Source: Bacillota bacterium
Lineage (GTDB): Bacteria; Bacillota; Clostridia; Oscillospirales; Ruminococcaceae
Direction: 5' to 3'
NCBI GenBank assembly: GCA_023439835.1
Contig: JAEXUW010000005.1
Span: 62,001 to 126,000, forward strand
DNA length: 64,000 nt
Shown here: positions 42,907-52,802 of the stretch, piece after piece
Layout: each line of letters begins with the position of its first letter
Position numbering within the stretch: the stretch's first letter is position 1
The notes under the pieces: generated by a model
Database searches by the model: none
What the model was told of the DNA's origin: nothing
The model's input: the letters and a program-made list of their open reading frames with translations, nothing else
Program-made: the position numbers and the translations under genes

Positions 42907-45879
42907 CTACGAAAGCGAAATTACTATCTCATGTTTGCCGTTTTGCACAAGCAGGTATTTGTGATTCTTTGCGGCTTGTGCGTCTATTTCCGCCTCTTCA
43001 CCGCCTGAAGCTAAATTTAGCGATATATAAAGGCTTTTGATATAAACAATATTTTCAATTCCCAGTATACAGCTTCTTATCTGCTGCTCGTTTGGAAGAT
43101 TTCCAATCCGCCAGCCGCTATTGTCGAAGCCGCCGTTTAACGCATCAAGATACTGCCCCAGCTTTTCTTCAATTGCCTTTTTAGTATCAAAAACCTTGTT
43201 CATGCTGTTCACCGAAACGCTGACGCGAACATTTACGCATACAAATTCAGGCTCGGTTATATAAAGCTTTTCTGATGAAGAAATTCCGCCAGAAATTCTG
43301 GGGAGCATATAGTCGTAAACCAGCTTTTTCACTCTGGAAAAATCAGAGTTGTCACTGCGTATCAAAACAAGCGTGACAGCGCCGACTTCTCTTTCCCCTT
43401 CAAAATTATACCCAGCAAAGCATTTAACGCTTTTTATTGTGCGCTCGGCATTTAAAGCGAGCCGTTCATAATCCCTTGAGGTTACTGCCTTGCCCTGCGT
43501 CCTTATCATAACGGCTGAGCGTCTCATAGCGTCGTCAACCGTTTCGGTATCACATCCGCCGTTAAACCTCTTAGGATTAGTCACGCCCATGACAAATCCG
43601 ACCGCACGCTCTAGATGATTAATCGTCCCCGGGCTAACATTTGTGTGGTCGCCGCCGCCGGTTGAATATACGACACGAATATTCTTCTCATCAGAAACTG
43701 AAGGGATCCGTCCGTTTCTGCCGTTTCCAAAGGTGACAATGCCGTTGCTTTTGTCGATTATGTAGCATCTAGAATCCTTGCTTTGCGAAAGAAAGCTGTT
43801 CACCTCTGTCCATTTAATCCAAACCTCAGTCACAAGACCAGTTTTGTCGGTTGTTTTTCTGACAAGGTTCTTGCTCTCTAATATTTCAAGCTCTGTTTGA
43901 GCAATTGTATCCGTTTCGCTAACAAAAAGCTCAAAGTCAAGAACGTTCTGGTCGGACAGCTTTAGCTGAGCGTTTTCCTCATAAAAGCCAAGCGAAAAAA
44001 GCTCCTCTTTATGACTGTCTGTGTTAATTGCACGCACTGAATTCGAATATATGCCGTTCACAAGAGGATAGCTCTCTGTGATTACCTTGAAAAAGCTGTT
44101 CAAATCGGTTATTCTAACCCAAAATAGCTCATTCGAAAACAGTGCTGTTTTTTTAAATCTCGGATTATCCAAAAATACCGTAAGCCCGCTTTTTAAAAAT
44201 CCTGTGGTTTCATCAGCCATGTTCATAGGATGCCAGCCTTTATCGCTAAGGTATTCCCATAAAAGCACCGGCTGTTCTGTCTGCTCATTCTCGCTTATAT
44301 CCCACAAAATCCGAAACGGTCCGCTGTCAGGCGGGGCTGAAAAGCCAAGATACACTGCGCGAAAATCCACGCCTGTTCGATAAAACGGCTTAAACCCGCC
44401 GTTAATTAAGTTTTCAGACGGCTCAAAGCTTTTTGTTTCTAGATTGTTTTTTGCTGATAATCGGCTTAGAATTCTCCACCCATCACTAAAGCTGTAATCA
44501 AATGACAGATTGCTGATGACAGGGGATATATACTGCCCTCTGAGCTTATAGAGGTTATCAGCCTTTAAAATACGTGCTCGTATAAAAAAGTTCTCTTCCG
44601 CTCCAACAAAAACAGGGCTCATATCCTCAGGGCAGAGGAATTTAATGTTTCTATAAAGCTCTCGCACTCCCTGTCCTATATTAAAAACACGACTGTATGA
44701 GCTGTCCTTAAAAAGTCTGTTCCACCCTGCGCCGTTATAGTATTCCCATATTACCTCTGTTATTGTTATGTCATAATCTCTGCTTCTCTTGAAATCATCC
44801 TTTTTTGCTATCCACTTAAAGTTAATCTCGTCGTCGGGAAGCTGGTTTTCAATCGGAATATTCTCATAGCTGATGTTAAAATTCATGGTAACCTCGGCAC
44901 CGCATTTATTGAGCACCTCACGACAGCCGAAATACACCTCATTATAAAGCTGAAAGCGCTCACCAAAGGGGAAAAACCTTGTTTTCTCAAAATAAGTATT
45001 TCCGTCGCTTACAGTTTCGCATTCAATTTTGTCAGAGCTTGATGAAGCCTCAGCCCTAAGAAAAGCAAGCTTATCAAATCTTTGAACATCAAATACGGTT
45101 ATACGGATGGTGAAAATCTGACCGTCCTCCTCCTGAACAGGAAATATTCTCGGTTGAAAATCACCCTTGTGAAGATAAAGCCTGCCGTTTTCTTCATGAA
45201 CTTTTTCAAACGGAACATACCCTTTTTCATCACCGGCATAATATTCAATCAGTGCAGCGTCCTTATCGGCAAGCGCTTTAATGCACGCTGCTGAAACCGC
45301 AACCTCCCCCCGCTGCCAGAAGGCAAGCCCGATGGTTGCGCCATGAACAATGTCAAATATGTAAGGATGAGCTATATAAAGCACGTGGCTTTGAAGATTC
45401 TCGCCCGGTTTATCAAAAAGGTGAAATTTATCCTCTTTGAATTCATATTCGCCGATATAATCCTCACTGTCATCGGCACAGAATATTCTTTCTATTGAGG
45501 CACCCGAAACAAGAACATCGTCAGTGGTTTCAAAGTGAATTATGTCACCGTTTTCAGTCTGTGCGGTCAAAACCGTATTGGCCGTCACCTGTGTATTCCC
45601 CACGTCTGAACTAGCAAGCGCAAAACTGACATATCCCGATGAAGGAACAGACGAAAGCAAAGAAGCATTTGTCATATTATAAAAAGCGATTTTGTTTTTA
45701 TAGGGCACGCCGTTTACCTTTTTGAGAGTGGAGGCAAACATATCAGCATATGCCGCCGCCAGTGCAGAAGCAATATCGGGATTGCTGTCGCTCATATTCC
45801 ATTCGGGTGTATAGCTGGCGGCACGCTCCCTAAGCTGCTGAGTTATATCCGACTTGCTGCGATTATCTATGCTCACCAT
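42907..45879 (-). CDS. Baseplate wedge protein 1 (large J-like)
   Basis: A 990-residue protein. N-terminus ASYTPEWNMSDSNPDIASAL is the wedge signature. The J-like core is in the last 350 residues (RVVYSTGGGDHTNVSPGTIN, MIRTQGKAVTSRDYERLAL). The middle holds beta-rich insertions. Start ATG 45879 is taken because GGAGG lies 8 nt upstream; the longer frame to 45957 runs into the gp25 gene. It builds the wedge together with the gene product at 40798-42879. Confidence 0.9.
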   Translation of the reverse strand: MVSIDNRSKSDITQQLRERAASYTPEWNMSDSNPDIASALAAAYADMFASTLKKVNGVPYKNKIAFYNMTNASLLSSVPSSGYVSFALASSDVGNTQVTANTVLTAQTENGDIIHFETTDDVLVSGASIERIFCADDSEDYIGEYEFKEDKFHLFDKPGENLQSHVLYIAHPYIFDIVHGATIGLAFWQRGEVAVSAACIKALADKDAALIEYYAGDEKGYVPFEKVHEENGRLYLHKGDFQPRIFPVQEEDGQIFTIRITVFDVQRFDKLAFLRAEASSSSDKIECETVSDGNTYFEKTRFFPFGERFQLYNEVYFGCREVLNKCGAEVTMNFNISYENIPIENQLPDDEINFKWIAKKDDFKRSRDYDITITEVIWEYYNGAGWNRLFKDSSYSRVFNIGQGVRELYRNIKFLCPEDMSPVFVGAEENFFIRARILKADNLYKLRGQYISPVISNLSFDYSFSDGWRILSRLSAKNNLETKSFEPSENLINGGFKPFYRTGVDFRAVYLGFSAPPDSGPFRILWDISENEQTEQPVLLWEYLSDKGWHPMNMADETTGFLKSGLTVFLDNPRFKKTALFSNELFWVRITDLNSFFKVITESYPLVNGIYSNSVRAINTDSHKEELFSLGFYEENAQLKLSDQNVLDFELFVSETDTIAQTELEILESKNLVRKTTDKTGLVTEVWIKWTEVNSFLSQSKDSRCYIIDKSNGIVTFGNGRNGRIPSVSDEKNIRVVYSTGGGDHTNVSPGTINHLERAVGFVMGVTNPKRFNGGCDTETVDDAMRRSAVMIRTQGKAVTSRDYERLALNAERTIKSVKCFAGYNFEGEREVGAVTLVLIRSDNSDFSRVKKLVYDYMLPRISGGISSSEKLYITEPEFVCVNVRVSVSVNSMNKVFDTKKAIEEKLGQYLDALNGGFDNSGWRIGNLPNEQQIRSCILGIENIVYIKSLYISLNLASGGEEAEIDAQAAKNHKYLLVQNGKHEIVISLS

Positions 45880-45904
45880 TGCTCTGCCTCCTTTTTTTAA
45901 AAAA

Positions 45905-46336
45905 TTATACTTCAGCCGCTTCACCATAGCCCTCACTGATATAATAAGGATAAACAAGGTTGAACGGATTGTTTGTCGAGCGCACTGTATAGCTTATTTT
46001 TATCAGCAATATCCCCGCATCATCGGGCGAAGAAACAACCTTTGCTTCAATATCAGTTATTCGCGGCTCCCACATAATCAGTGCGTTTACAACTTCTTTT
46101 TCCATCATACTCAGGGTTGAGTAGTCGGCATTGTTAAACACAAATGAGTTAATCGCACATCCAAAATAAGGCGACATCGGTCTTTCCCCCGGCTGTGTCC
46201 CGAGAATTATTCTTATAGCCTCCTCAATATCCTCTTCGTGTGAGGAGGTTTTCATTCGCCCTGTATTCTCGTCAACCTGAACAGGAAATTTAAAGCCTGT
46301 CCCCAAAAAGCTTTTGCTTGAATTTAAGTCCGCCAT
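45905..46336 (-). CDS. gp25-like baseplate wedge protein
   Basis: A 143-residue GPW/gp25 family protein. Motifs are FLGTGFKFPVQVDENTGRMK, EEDIEEAIRIILGTQPGERP and MSPYFGCAINSFVF, which includes the EPR-like core seen in gp25/TssE (MWEPRI further on). It nucleates sheath assembly on the baseplate. Start ATG 46336 follows AGGATGGGA. Confidence 0.93.
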   Translation of the reverse strand: MADLNSSKSFLGTGFKFPVQVDENTGRMKTSSHEEDIEEAIRIILGTQPGERPMSPYFGCAINSFVFNNADYSTLSMMEKEVVNALIMWEPRITDIEAKVVSSPDDAGILLIKISYTVRSTNNPFNLVYPYYISEGYGEAAEV

Positions 46337-46356
46337 AAATCCCATCCTTTGCACGG

Positions 46357-47133
46357 CTAATTAATTTTCACAATCGCACCCTTAATCTGCATCGGCCCGC
46401 TTGACTGCGCACTGACCTGAGCGGAGCCTTTAATGGTGACGTTTGTTCCCTCGGCTGTCAGTCCCACGCACTTCATTTTTAAATTAGTGTCAGCACTTAT
46501 GTTTATCGTGCCCGTTTTTATATCTGCTTTTTTACCTGTTCCGTCAAAAACCGCAACCTCAGCGCCACCCGCTTTTAGTATCAGCTTTTTTTCCGCCTCT
46601 ACTGTAATGCTGCCCTTCTTTGAATCAAGCAAAATCTTATTCTTGCTTTTTTCATCATGTATTGTAATTTTCTGATTTTCATCATCTATTTCAATGCCTG
46701 TTCCGGCACCTGTCTGAATTTCTATTTTCTGCTTTTTCTCCTTGTCGTTCAAGAGAATTTTGCAGCCGCCCTTAGTTTGATACAGCTTAGTGAAATTATC
46801 TTTTTCAGCCGTCTTTTCGGGGAGCTTGTTTTTGCCGTTCCAAAGACAGCCTAAAACAACAGGACAGTTTCTGTCGCCCATGCTGAATGCGACAACAACC
46901 TCTGCGCCAACCTCGGGAAGAAAATAACCGCCATAGCCTTCACCGGCATAGGGTGACATAACCGATGCCCAGCCTGTCACGTTCTTTCCGGCTTCGCTGA
47001 GAAAAAGCTCGACCTTAACCTTTCCGGGGAATTTTTCGTTCCAGTTTTCCTTGACTACTCCTGTTACAATACTGCTGATACTGTTGCTTTCAGACGTTTG
47101 AACGGCACCGGCTATCTCATCATATAAGCCCAT
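46357..47133 (-). CDS. Spike protein (gpV/VgrG C-terminal/gp5-like)
   Basis: A 258-residue protein. The OB-fold region shows GVVKENWNEKFPGKVKVEL, GWASVMSPYAGEGYGGYFLP and EVGAEVVVAFSMGDRNCPVV, typical of gpV and gp5. The C-terminal 120 residues are a beta-helix spike (repeats such as KITIHDEKSKNKILLDSKKG). The start is ATG 47133, 1 nt after the hub stop. It trimerises to carry the PAAR-like tip. Confidence 0.93.
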   Translation of the reverse strand: MGLYDEIAGAVQTSESNSISSIVTGVVKENWNEKFPGKVKVELFLSEAGKNVTGWASVMSPYAGEGYGGYFLPEVGAEVVVAFSMGDRNCPVVLGCLWNGKNKLPEKTAEKDNFTKLYQTKGGCKILLNDKEKKQKIEIQTGAGTGIEIDDENQKITIHDEKSKNKILLDSKKGSITVEAEKKLILKAGGAEVAVFDGTGKKADIKTGTINISADTNLKMKCVGLTAEGTNVTIKGSAQVSAQSSGPMQIKGAIVKIN

Positions 47134-47134
47134 A

Positions 47135-48214
47135 TCAGCTCCACCCCTTCGCTTCAAAACGTGTTATAAAATCAGAACTGGTTAATTTGTGAACAACTTC
47201 GGTTATGTAATACTTTTTATCAGCCATCTTCTCAAGAGCTTCAATTTCAATATATCGTCCGGGAACTATTTCGGGAAGCCCGACAAGCTCTCCCACCGCA
47301 TAGCAGGTGCGGTCAACTTCAGACTTTGCTATCGTATCCGCTCTCGTTTTTGCTTTCTTTTCGCTGTCAACGTCAGGGTCGATATAAAGCATTATCGGGG
47401 CAGGGTTTAAAAGCGATGTCATGCTTTCCGGGGATTTAGCCTTAACCTTCGAAACAATCTCCTTTTGATTCACCGGATCATAGCCGACAACCTGAACAAA
47501 CATGTCGATATAATCCGCCATCATTTCAAATTTGAAAAGCTCTCTTCCAAGCATAACCTTCATAATAGGCGTGGTGTTTTCCTTAATTTTTCTAAAATAA
47601 GCTTTATCAAGAAAAACAAAAAACTCTCTTTCAGCCTTTCCTTTTCCAAGCAATTCACGGGTAATAAAAGAAAAATCGTCAGTGTTCTGTGATATCGGCT
47701 TTTCTAGCGTATCGCTTGTTGCCTCACATTTCACAGAGCAGAGTGAAGAGTAATTTTTCATAATGCTCTGAAAAACATCTGAATAGTTCTTGCTTTCATG
47801 CAAAACCCTCTTCACGCCTGAAGAAATCATGAGATAGCGTACATCCATAAGCTTCACAACCAACGCCGGAACATCACCGAATTCAGCGCCTACTCCGGCG
47901 ATAAAGCCCTTGAACACAGCCGTCGTTGAGGAAAGATATCCTATTTCAATTTCTGCCTTTGCGCCAAGCTTGAATTTGCTCTTAACATTAGCGTCAAAGG
48001 TATGTTTTTTTATATCATATATATCTATTATTTTTAATACCGCCATGCTTGCGCTGTCGAGCGAAAGGGTAATATCAAGCTCAGAAACAGTAATATCCAG
48101 CTTTGACACTGTATCCATGCCGTCAATTTTTATCTTGTATGAGGGTACGGCAAAATTCCCGTACTTGTTTTCTAGCGTTTTATAATCCGTTTTGTCTTGC
48201 ATTAAATCAGGCAC
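47135..48214 (-). CDS. Spike hub protein (gpD/gp27/VgrG N-terminal-like)
   Basis: A 359-residue protein of the phage late control D/gp27 fold. Segments YLSSTTAVFKGFIAGVGAEF, VKLMDVRYLMISSGVKR and the end KKYYITEVVHKLTSSDF fit the hub family. It joins the spike to the first tube ring. Start GTG 48214 is behind GGGGTGAG at short spacing; ATG 48202 is an alternative. It is followed directly by the spike gene. Confidence 0.88.
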   Translation of the reverse strand: MPDLMQDKTDYKTLENKYGNFAVPSYKIKIDGMDTVSKLDITVSELDITLSLDSASMAVLKIIDIYDIKKHTFDANVKSKFKLGAKAEIEIGYLSSTTAVFKGFIAGVGAEFGDVPALVVKLMDVRYLMISSGVKRVLHESKNYSDVFQSIMKNYSSLCSVKCEATSDTLEKPISQNTDDFSFITRELLGKGKAEREFFVFLDKAYFRKIKENTTPIMKVMLGRELFKFEMMADYIDMFVQVVGYDPVNQKEIVSKVKAKSPESMTSLLNPAPIMLYIDPDVDSEKKAKTRADTIAKSEVDRTCYAVGELVGLPEIVPGRYIEIEALEKMADKKYYITEVVHKLTSSDFITRFEAKGWS

Positions 48215-48242
48215 AGCCTCACCCCACTTCGCTTATCCTACG

Positions 48243-48992
48243 TCAGTCATTTATAGAAGGTACTTTTAAAACTGTTCCCACAGGAACATCAAGAGGATTC
48301 ATTATATTGTTAGCGTCGGCAATCCTTCGCCATTCACGAGTGTCACCATATTCCCTTTCGGCAATATTCCAAATATTACTGTCCTCAGTCATGATTCTTG
48401 CCTTTGTACGGTCGGGCGACATGAGAGGGCTCTGTCTTTCACCGCCGCTGTTATTATATCCTCCCACCATCGTCAGAGATACCACAGCACGAAGAGCCTT
48501 GCCCGATTTATCAAACATTGTATAGGTTGTGACCACATCGCTAACGTTTCCGACAAACTGCATTGAGCCCCAGACAAATGCAAGATTAGGTGGCGCATGC
48601 TCCTCCCCGTCAATTTTCGTGAGTGCGGTTATCTTGTCGATTGTTTTCTTGATGTCCTTATCCTCACTCTCGGTGCCGTTGATAAGATTCATAGCAGCGG
48701 TAGCACCTGCCACGCCCATAGAAATCATTGAGTATATCTCGTCATTGTCAAAATAAAGCTTCAGCTCAAGCTTAGCCATTGGGTTTCCGGCGAAGCTGAC
48801 AACAGGCTCATCTCTTCTTAGCCTCTCCCGCTGGGAATACTTAGTGCCTTCGGTTATTTTATACTCAGACGGATTAAACTGTATCGGAATAGCCTCGGCA
48901 GGGTTTTTCAAAATAACAAGAACGGCGGGACAGCCGATAAATTTAGCAACCGCTTTTGTCGCAAGTGATGTCAGTGTGCTTGAAAATGGCAT
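48243..48992 (-). CDS. LysM-containing tube/baseplate adaptor (Afp7/gp53-like)
   Basis: A 249-residue protein. The N-terminal domain (IPIQFNPSEYKITEGTKY, RRDEPVVSFAGN) is the CIS tube-adaptor type; the C-terminus is a LysM domain (DSNIWNIAEREYGDTREW, RRIADANN, then VPVGTVLKVP). LysM adaptors (T4 gp53, Afp7) clamp the hub to the wedges. Ribosome binding site GGGAGG. Confidence 0.9.
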   Translation of the reverse strand: MPFSSTLTSLATKAVAKFIGCPAVLVILKNPAEAIPIQFNPSEYKITEGTKYSQRERLRRDEPVVSFAGNPMAKLELKLYFDNDEIYSMISMGVAGATAAMNLINGTESEDKDIKKTIDKITALTKIDGEEHAPPNLAFVWGSMQFVGNVSDVVTTYTMFDKSGKALRAVVSLTMVGGYNNSGGERQSPLMSPDRTKARIMTEDSNIWNIAEREYGDTREWRRIADANNIMNPLDVPVGTVLKVPSIND

Positions 48993-49006
48993 TTAACGTT
49001 CCTCCC

Positions 49007-52000
49007 TTATCTTACATATCTTGATTTATCAAGGCGAAGCTGCTTTTTAAGCTCATGAAGCACCGTATCGCTTATATGCCTGATATCACTGTATCTAAGT
49101 GACTGCTCATACAGTTGCTCCTGCTTTTTCTCAAGCTTTTCAATTAGCTCTTTATTAATGGATACCTGCTCTGAGGTTTTAACCAAAATTTCTCTTGTTT
49201 CTCTGTCAATTGAAGCTTTATCCGCATATATTCCAGAAAATGCAACACCATACTCTCCGCCTGCCGCTTCTTGAACGTGTGCGCCTGAATAATCAATCAG
49301 ATTGCCGAAGCGACCGACAAGCTCCTCCATACTTACATTTGACTGACGAGGCGAGCTTGTCTGCTGAGGCTGTTGTGAAATGCTTTCTGTTCGTTTTAGC
49401 TTTAGACTAATACTGTCCAAAACAACAGGATTATCAGAATATCCAGCATTTTTCATGAGCATTGAAAATTCTTCGGTGTGCCGGTTTTTGACAAGTTCTT
49501 GAATTATATTTGATTTGTACACTCTTTCACTCAGTGCACTGTTTCGGTATGTATTCGTGTTCTTATATGTGCGTTCATTATAATCAACAAGCTTTTTTGC
49601 GCTTGTAATTAGAAGGTGTTTTTCGTTATTAAGTTCAGAACGTGAGTCTGTGACAGTTCTTTGAATTGTCGTATTATAAATATCGCTTATTTCTTTTTCA
49701 GACAGAGCTTTAAGTGATTTCAAAAAAATCTCTTTTGTTTTTTCATAACGGCTTTTGCTTGAATGGATTGTGTTTAACGCATTAGTCTTGTCCCCAAAAG
49801 ATGAAGGCTTTATGCCGCCGTCGTTAGTCATGCGGATTATTTCGCTTTGAAGATAGCTTTTTGTAATCTGCCTTGCCTTTTGCTCAACATAGTTCTCTGC
49901 GTTAAAATAATGCTTCTTATTATCTTCAGATGAGGATTTGAAGCTTGTATTATATACAAACCCGAATGTCAAATTATAAAGCACATCATTAAGTGTTATG
50001 GCTGAGTTGTTCTCGGTATTTAAAGAATTCCCCAGTGACAAAACAGAATTGCTTGCGAATTGATTATTCACTTCACTATTTTGTTTTGATAATAGCGTTT
50101 TGAAGGTGCTTTGATTTTGCATTTTGTAATTGCTCATATGCTTTTTAATGCTCATCATAAAATGAGGGAGGGTGATGCTTCTGTTTATATCAAAACGAAT
50201 GTCGGTGATGTTTATTTCAGACTTGCTTATTAAGCTTTTAATTAAATCGCCGTCTATTGATGAAAGCATATTTGAGGAAATTAGCTGATTGAAAATTTCA
50301 GATTTTAAAGAAAGCCCTTCTCGAATTTGAGTGCTCCCGTTTTTAAAGCTTTGTGAAAGCGTGTTAAGATAGCTTTTGAGAAGTGTTCGCCTAAGCACTG
50401 TGAATTCTGATGAAGGTCTTACCGTTCTTAACTTAAACTGAATATTGCTGTCAATTAACGTATTAAAATTGTTAATATATTGAACAGCCTTTATTGTACG
50501 TAAAACTTCCTCACGACCACTATCAAGCACACTTTTTTCTTGACTGCTTCTTTGAGAAATGTGCTTATTCACCGACAAGAATTCTTTCAGGCTTGAAAAA
50601 AAACTGTCGCTTTCTAAAACACCGCTTTTTACAAAATTACTTAATACTGTATTGTCATGATCACGTGAGAGAAGAAATAGCAGTCGGCTTTCAACAGCCT
50701 TTGAACCTAGCTTAATAGTGCTTTTATGTAATTGATGTTTTGCTTGCTTCTCTGAAAGCCCATGATAAACCATCAAAAGCGATTCAAGTCTTTCGTGACG
50801 TGTCATGACACCAAGCATATCCGATATGCTTTTCATTTCTTTAAAATGCCGCTGATGATTAACGCTTTTCAGAAAAACAGCACTCACCGAATTATATACA
50901 AGAACTTTATCTTCCGCTTTTAAATTATGCTCTGTCAGCAAAGCAACCGCATGATTAAGACCGCTGAATACCAAAGGTGAAAAACGCTGTGACAAAAACA
51001 TTGAAAGGGAAGTTTGAGCGACAGCAGTATTTTGTGTCATAACAGGCTTGAATGCTTTTTCAATAATCCTCATAAACCCGTCAGAAGCAACCGAATTCAT
51101 TACAAGCATGCCACTATATTCAATGGGTGAAAATTCATGCTCGATATTTTCACTATGAGAAATTGTATGAGTATCCTCGAAAGAAACAGCCTCGTCCTTC
51201 TCGGTCTTAACAAGACTTTCGGTTGTCAGCTTTGTGGTGATTGTCTGACTAGCTTTTTCATCAAAATGCTGATTGCTTTCACTTGTATTTAAAACAGTCT
51301 GCTTTGTTTTCAGGGCAGTGTTTTCTAAACTCATCAGTTCATTTTCATGACTTCTTTCTTGTGAAACTGAAATTGAATCTAGCTTGCTTAACTGACTGCT
51401 TTGCTTTTCCTGTCTATGTATTATTTCATGAGTTTTTTCTGTGTCTTTTTCAAGCGATGTGCTGTCATTATTGGTTATTTCCTTTTTCAGCTTTATAGTC
51501 GCAGTATCATAATTATAATCACTAATTTGCTGATTATTTGTGAAAACCATTTCGGTAATGCCGGTATATCTGTTTTGTGTCAAAAACCGACTTTCATATG
51601 TGTTGAAATTCATACCCGCCTGATTTGAAATAAGCCTGCATTCAGATAATGCCTTAAGTGAATCAGTCCTGCTAAAAAGCTCACTCAAACGTGAGTAATA
51701 AAGAGGACTGTTTACTCTTAACGTGCTTAGCCCAAAAACTATTTCTTTTTCAAGTGCAGAAATGTATGTTGTGCCGCCGCATATGGTGAAGGACTTCTCT
51801 GTTTTCTCAAGATGCCATAACGCAATCAGCCTTAGTGTAATATTCGAAAGGTCAACGCTTTCACTTTCGCTTTGTGCTTGAGCACTAAAATTCCTCAAAA
51901 AAACAAAAGAAGCCGCACCGGTATCATATGACACTGTGCCGCTATACTTCTCAATTATTTGTTTTGCAAAAAACAGCGCTCTGCTTGTTGAAATTAAAGT

Positions 52001-52096
52001 TATTTTACGGCAACGAAAATCAAGCGGAACGATAATAGCCATCGGCCCGTGCAAAGCTTTCATTCTTAAAAACCTTTTGTTCCCCATTTGTTCCAT
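49007..52096 (-). CDS. Probable tape-measure-position protein, 1029 residues, novel sequence
   Basis: A 1029-residue protein with no recognised domain. It is rich in Ser, Asn, Lys and Glu and predicted largely helical (for example NKELIEKLEKKQEQLYEQSL near the C-terminus). The N-terminal 100 residues look globular. There is no TM helix, unlike many phage tape measures. It lies between the gp19-like initiator and the LysM adaptor genes. If it is a ruler, full alpha-helical extension of 1029 residues at 0.15 nm each would give about 155 nm. Start ATG 52096 follows GGAGAA; the longer frame begins inside that site. Confidence 0.55.
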   Translation of the reverse strand: MEQMGNKRFLRMKALHGPMAIIVPLDFRCRKITLISTSRALFFAKQIIEKYSGTVSYDTGAASFVFLRNFSAQAQSESESVDLSNITLRLIALWHLEKTEKSFTICGGTTYISALEKEIVFGLSTLRVNSPLYYSRLSELFSRTDSLKALSECRLISNQAGMNFNTYESRFLTQNRYTGITEMVFTNNQQISDYNYDTATIKLKKEITNNDSTSLEKDTEKTHEIIHRQEKQSSQLSKLDSISVSQERSHENELMSLENTALKTKQTVLNTSESNQHFDEKASQTITTKLTTESLVKTEKDEAVSFEDTHTISHSENIEHEFSPIEYSGMLVMNSVASDGFMRIIEKAFKPVMTQNTAVAQTSLSMFLSQRFSPLVFSGLNHAVALLTEHNLKAEDKVLVYNSVSAVFLKSVNHQRHFKEMKSISDMLGVMTRHERLESLLMVYHGLSEKQAKHQLHKSTIKLGSKAVESRLLFLLSRDHDNTVLSNFVKSGVLESDSFFSSLKEFLSVNKHISQRSSQEKSVLDSGREEVLRTIKAVQYINNFNTLIDSNIQFKLRTVRPSSEFTVLRRTLLKSYLNTLSQSFKNGSTQIREGLSLKSEIFNQLISSNMLSSIDGDLIKSLISKSEINITDIRFDINRSITLPHFMMSIKKHMSNYKMQNQSTFKTLLSKQNSEVNNQFASNSVLSLGNSLNTENNSAITLNDVLYNLTFGFVYNTSFKSSSEDNKKHYFNAENYVEQKARQITKSYLQSEIIRMTNDGGIKPSSFGDKTNALNTIHSSKSRYEKTKEIFLKSLKALSEKEISDIYNTTIQRTVTDSRSELNNEKHLLITSAKKLVDYNERTYKNTNTYRNSALSERVYKSNIIQELVKNRHTEEFSMLMKNAGYSDNPVVLDSISLKLKRTESISQQPQQTSSPRQSNVSMEELVGRFGNLIDYSGAHVQEAAGGEYGVAFSGIYADKASIDRETREILVKTSEQVSINKELIEKLEKKQEQLYEQSLRYSDIRHISDTVLHELKKQLRLDKSRYVR

Positions 52097-52119
52097 AAAA
52101 TTCTCCAACAAATATAGTA

Positions 52120-52563
52120 TTAAAAGAAAGATTCCATAGGAAGAGCTATTTCGGTTATACCTGTATGTGCTATCTGAAGCGATTCGAGAAAAACGGAGTT
52201 CCCCATAGCATCAAGCGGAGCATATTCACGCCGCACTATCACCCCGCCGATTATCGAAAACATTCTTACCGTTTTGCCGTTTCGCTTGACTGTAATGGTA
52301 ATCATGTCAATCTTTCTGCCTTCTTTAAAAAACGAAAATGCCATGTCGCTAAGCGAGGTTCGTGTTCCCTTTTCAAGAACAAGCATATCCGGATTCTTCT
52401 TCGGCTTTCTGAGTATAACGGGAGAGTCGTTGTGCCCGCCGTTTATTATAGTATCAATTTCCACACTTCCTGAAATATTGCTGATTTTTGTGAAACTAAA
52501 GCTTAGCATGTCAAATGTAACTTTAAACGAAAAATTGGGAATTAAATCACTGTGTGAAGACAT
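52120..52563 (-). CDS. Second gp19-like tube protein (probable tube initiator)
   Basis: A 147-residue protein of the gp19 tube fold, diverged from the main tube protein. Motifs are NFSFKVTFDMLSFSFTKISN, GSVEIDTIINGGHND and LESLQIAHTGITEIALP, the latter matching the end of the tube protein (IESIEIAHEGMTRVS). CIS typically use such a paralogue (Afp5-like) as the first ring on the hub. Start ATG 52563 follows GGATGGGA. Confidence 0.88.
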   Translation of the reverse strand: MSSHSDLIPNFSFKVTFDMLSFSFTKISNISGSVEIDTIINGGHNDSPVILRKPKKNPDMLVLEKGTRTSLSDMAFSFFKEGRKIDMITITVKRNGKTVRMFSIIGGVIVRREYAPLDAMGNSVFLESLQIAHTGITEIALPMESFF

Positions 52564-52601
52564 ATCGTCCCATCCTTCCCGACACAAAAAATCACTTTAT
52601 A

Positions 52602-52796
52602 TCATATCTTGAACGCGTTCTCGGGTTCATCATTGAGTTTGCTGTTTATCTTTGAAATCTCCTTGCACCAGCGTTGGCGCTCACGGTGGCTGAACATTAC
52701 TATTTCGCTATGCTGCCAATGCATATAATAAGCGATAAATGCCATTTCCTCATAAATTTTATCCGCCGGATATAATACTATATTCCGGCTTCCAGA
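52602..52796 (-). CDS. DUF6760-like small injection-system protein, probably made by -1 frameshift from the upstream gene
   Basis: The open frame encodes 64 residues after the slippery site, including YPADKIYEEMAFIAYYMHW and SHRERQRWCKEISKIN, the pattern of the small DUF6760 proteins of CIS loci. No ATG, GTG or TTG precedes the conserved YP region; the only in-frame ATG (52745) would remove it and has no proper ribosome binding site. The frame is -1 to the upstream gene and open back to a TGA around 52820. Expression as a fusion of 182 residues with the upstream protein is therefore likely. Alternatives are initiation at a rare codon (ATA or ATT) or the short ATG form. Confidence 0.75.
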   Translation of the reverse strand, partial: SGSRNIVLYPADKIYEEMAFIAYYMHWQHSEIVMFSHRERQRWCKEISKINSKLNDEPENAFKI

Positions 52797-52802
52797 AAAT
52801 TT
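52765..52802 (-). promoter_or_regulatory. Programmed -1 frameshift signal
   Basis: On the minus strand: slippery heptamer A-AAT-TTT (52802-52796), spacer CTGGAA (6 nt), then the hairpin GCCGGA / TCCGGC with inner ATA/TAT pairing (52789-52765). The zero-frame TAG stop lies within the hairpin. The order and spacing are those of known -1 frameshift sites. Confidence 0.75.
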
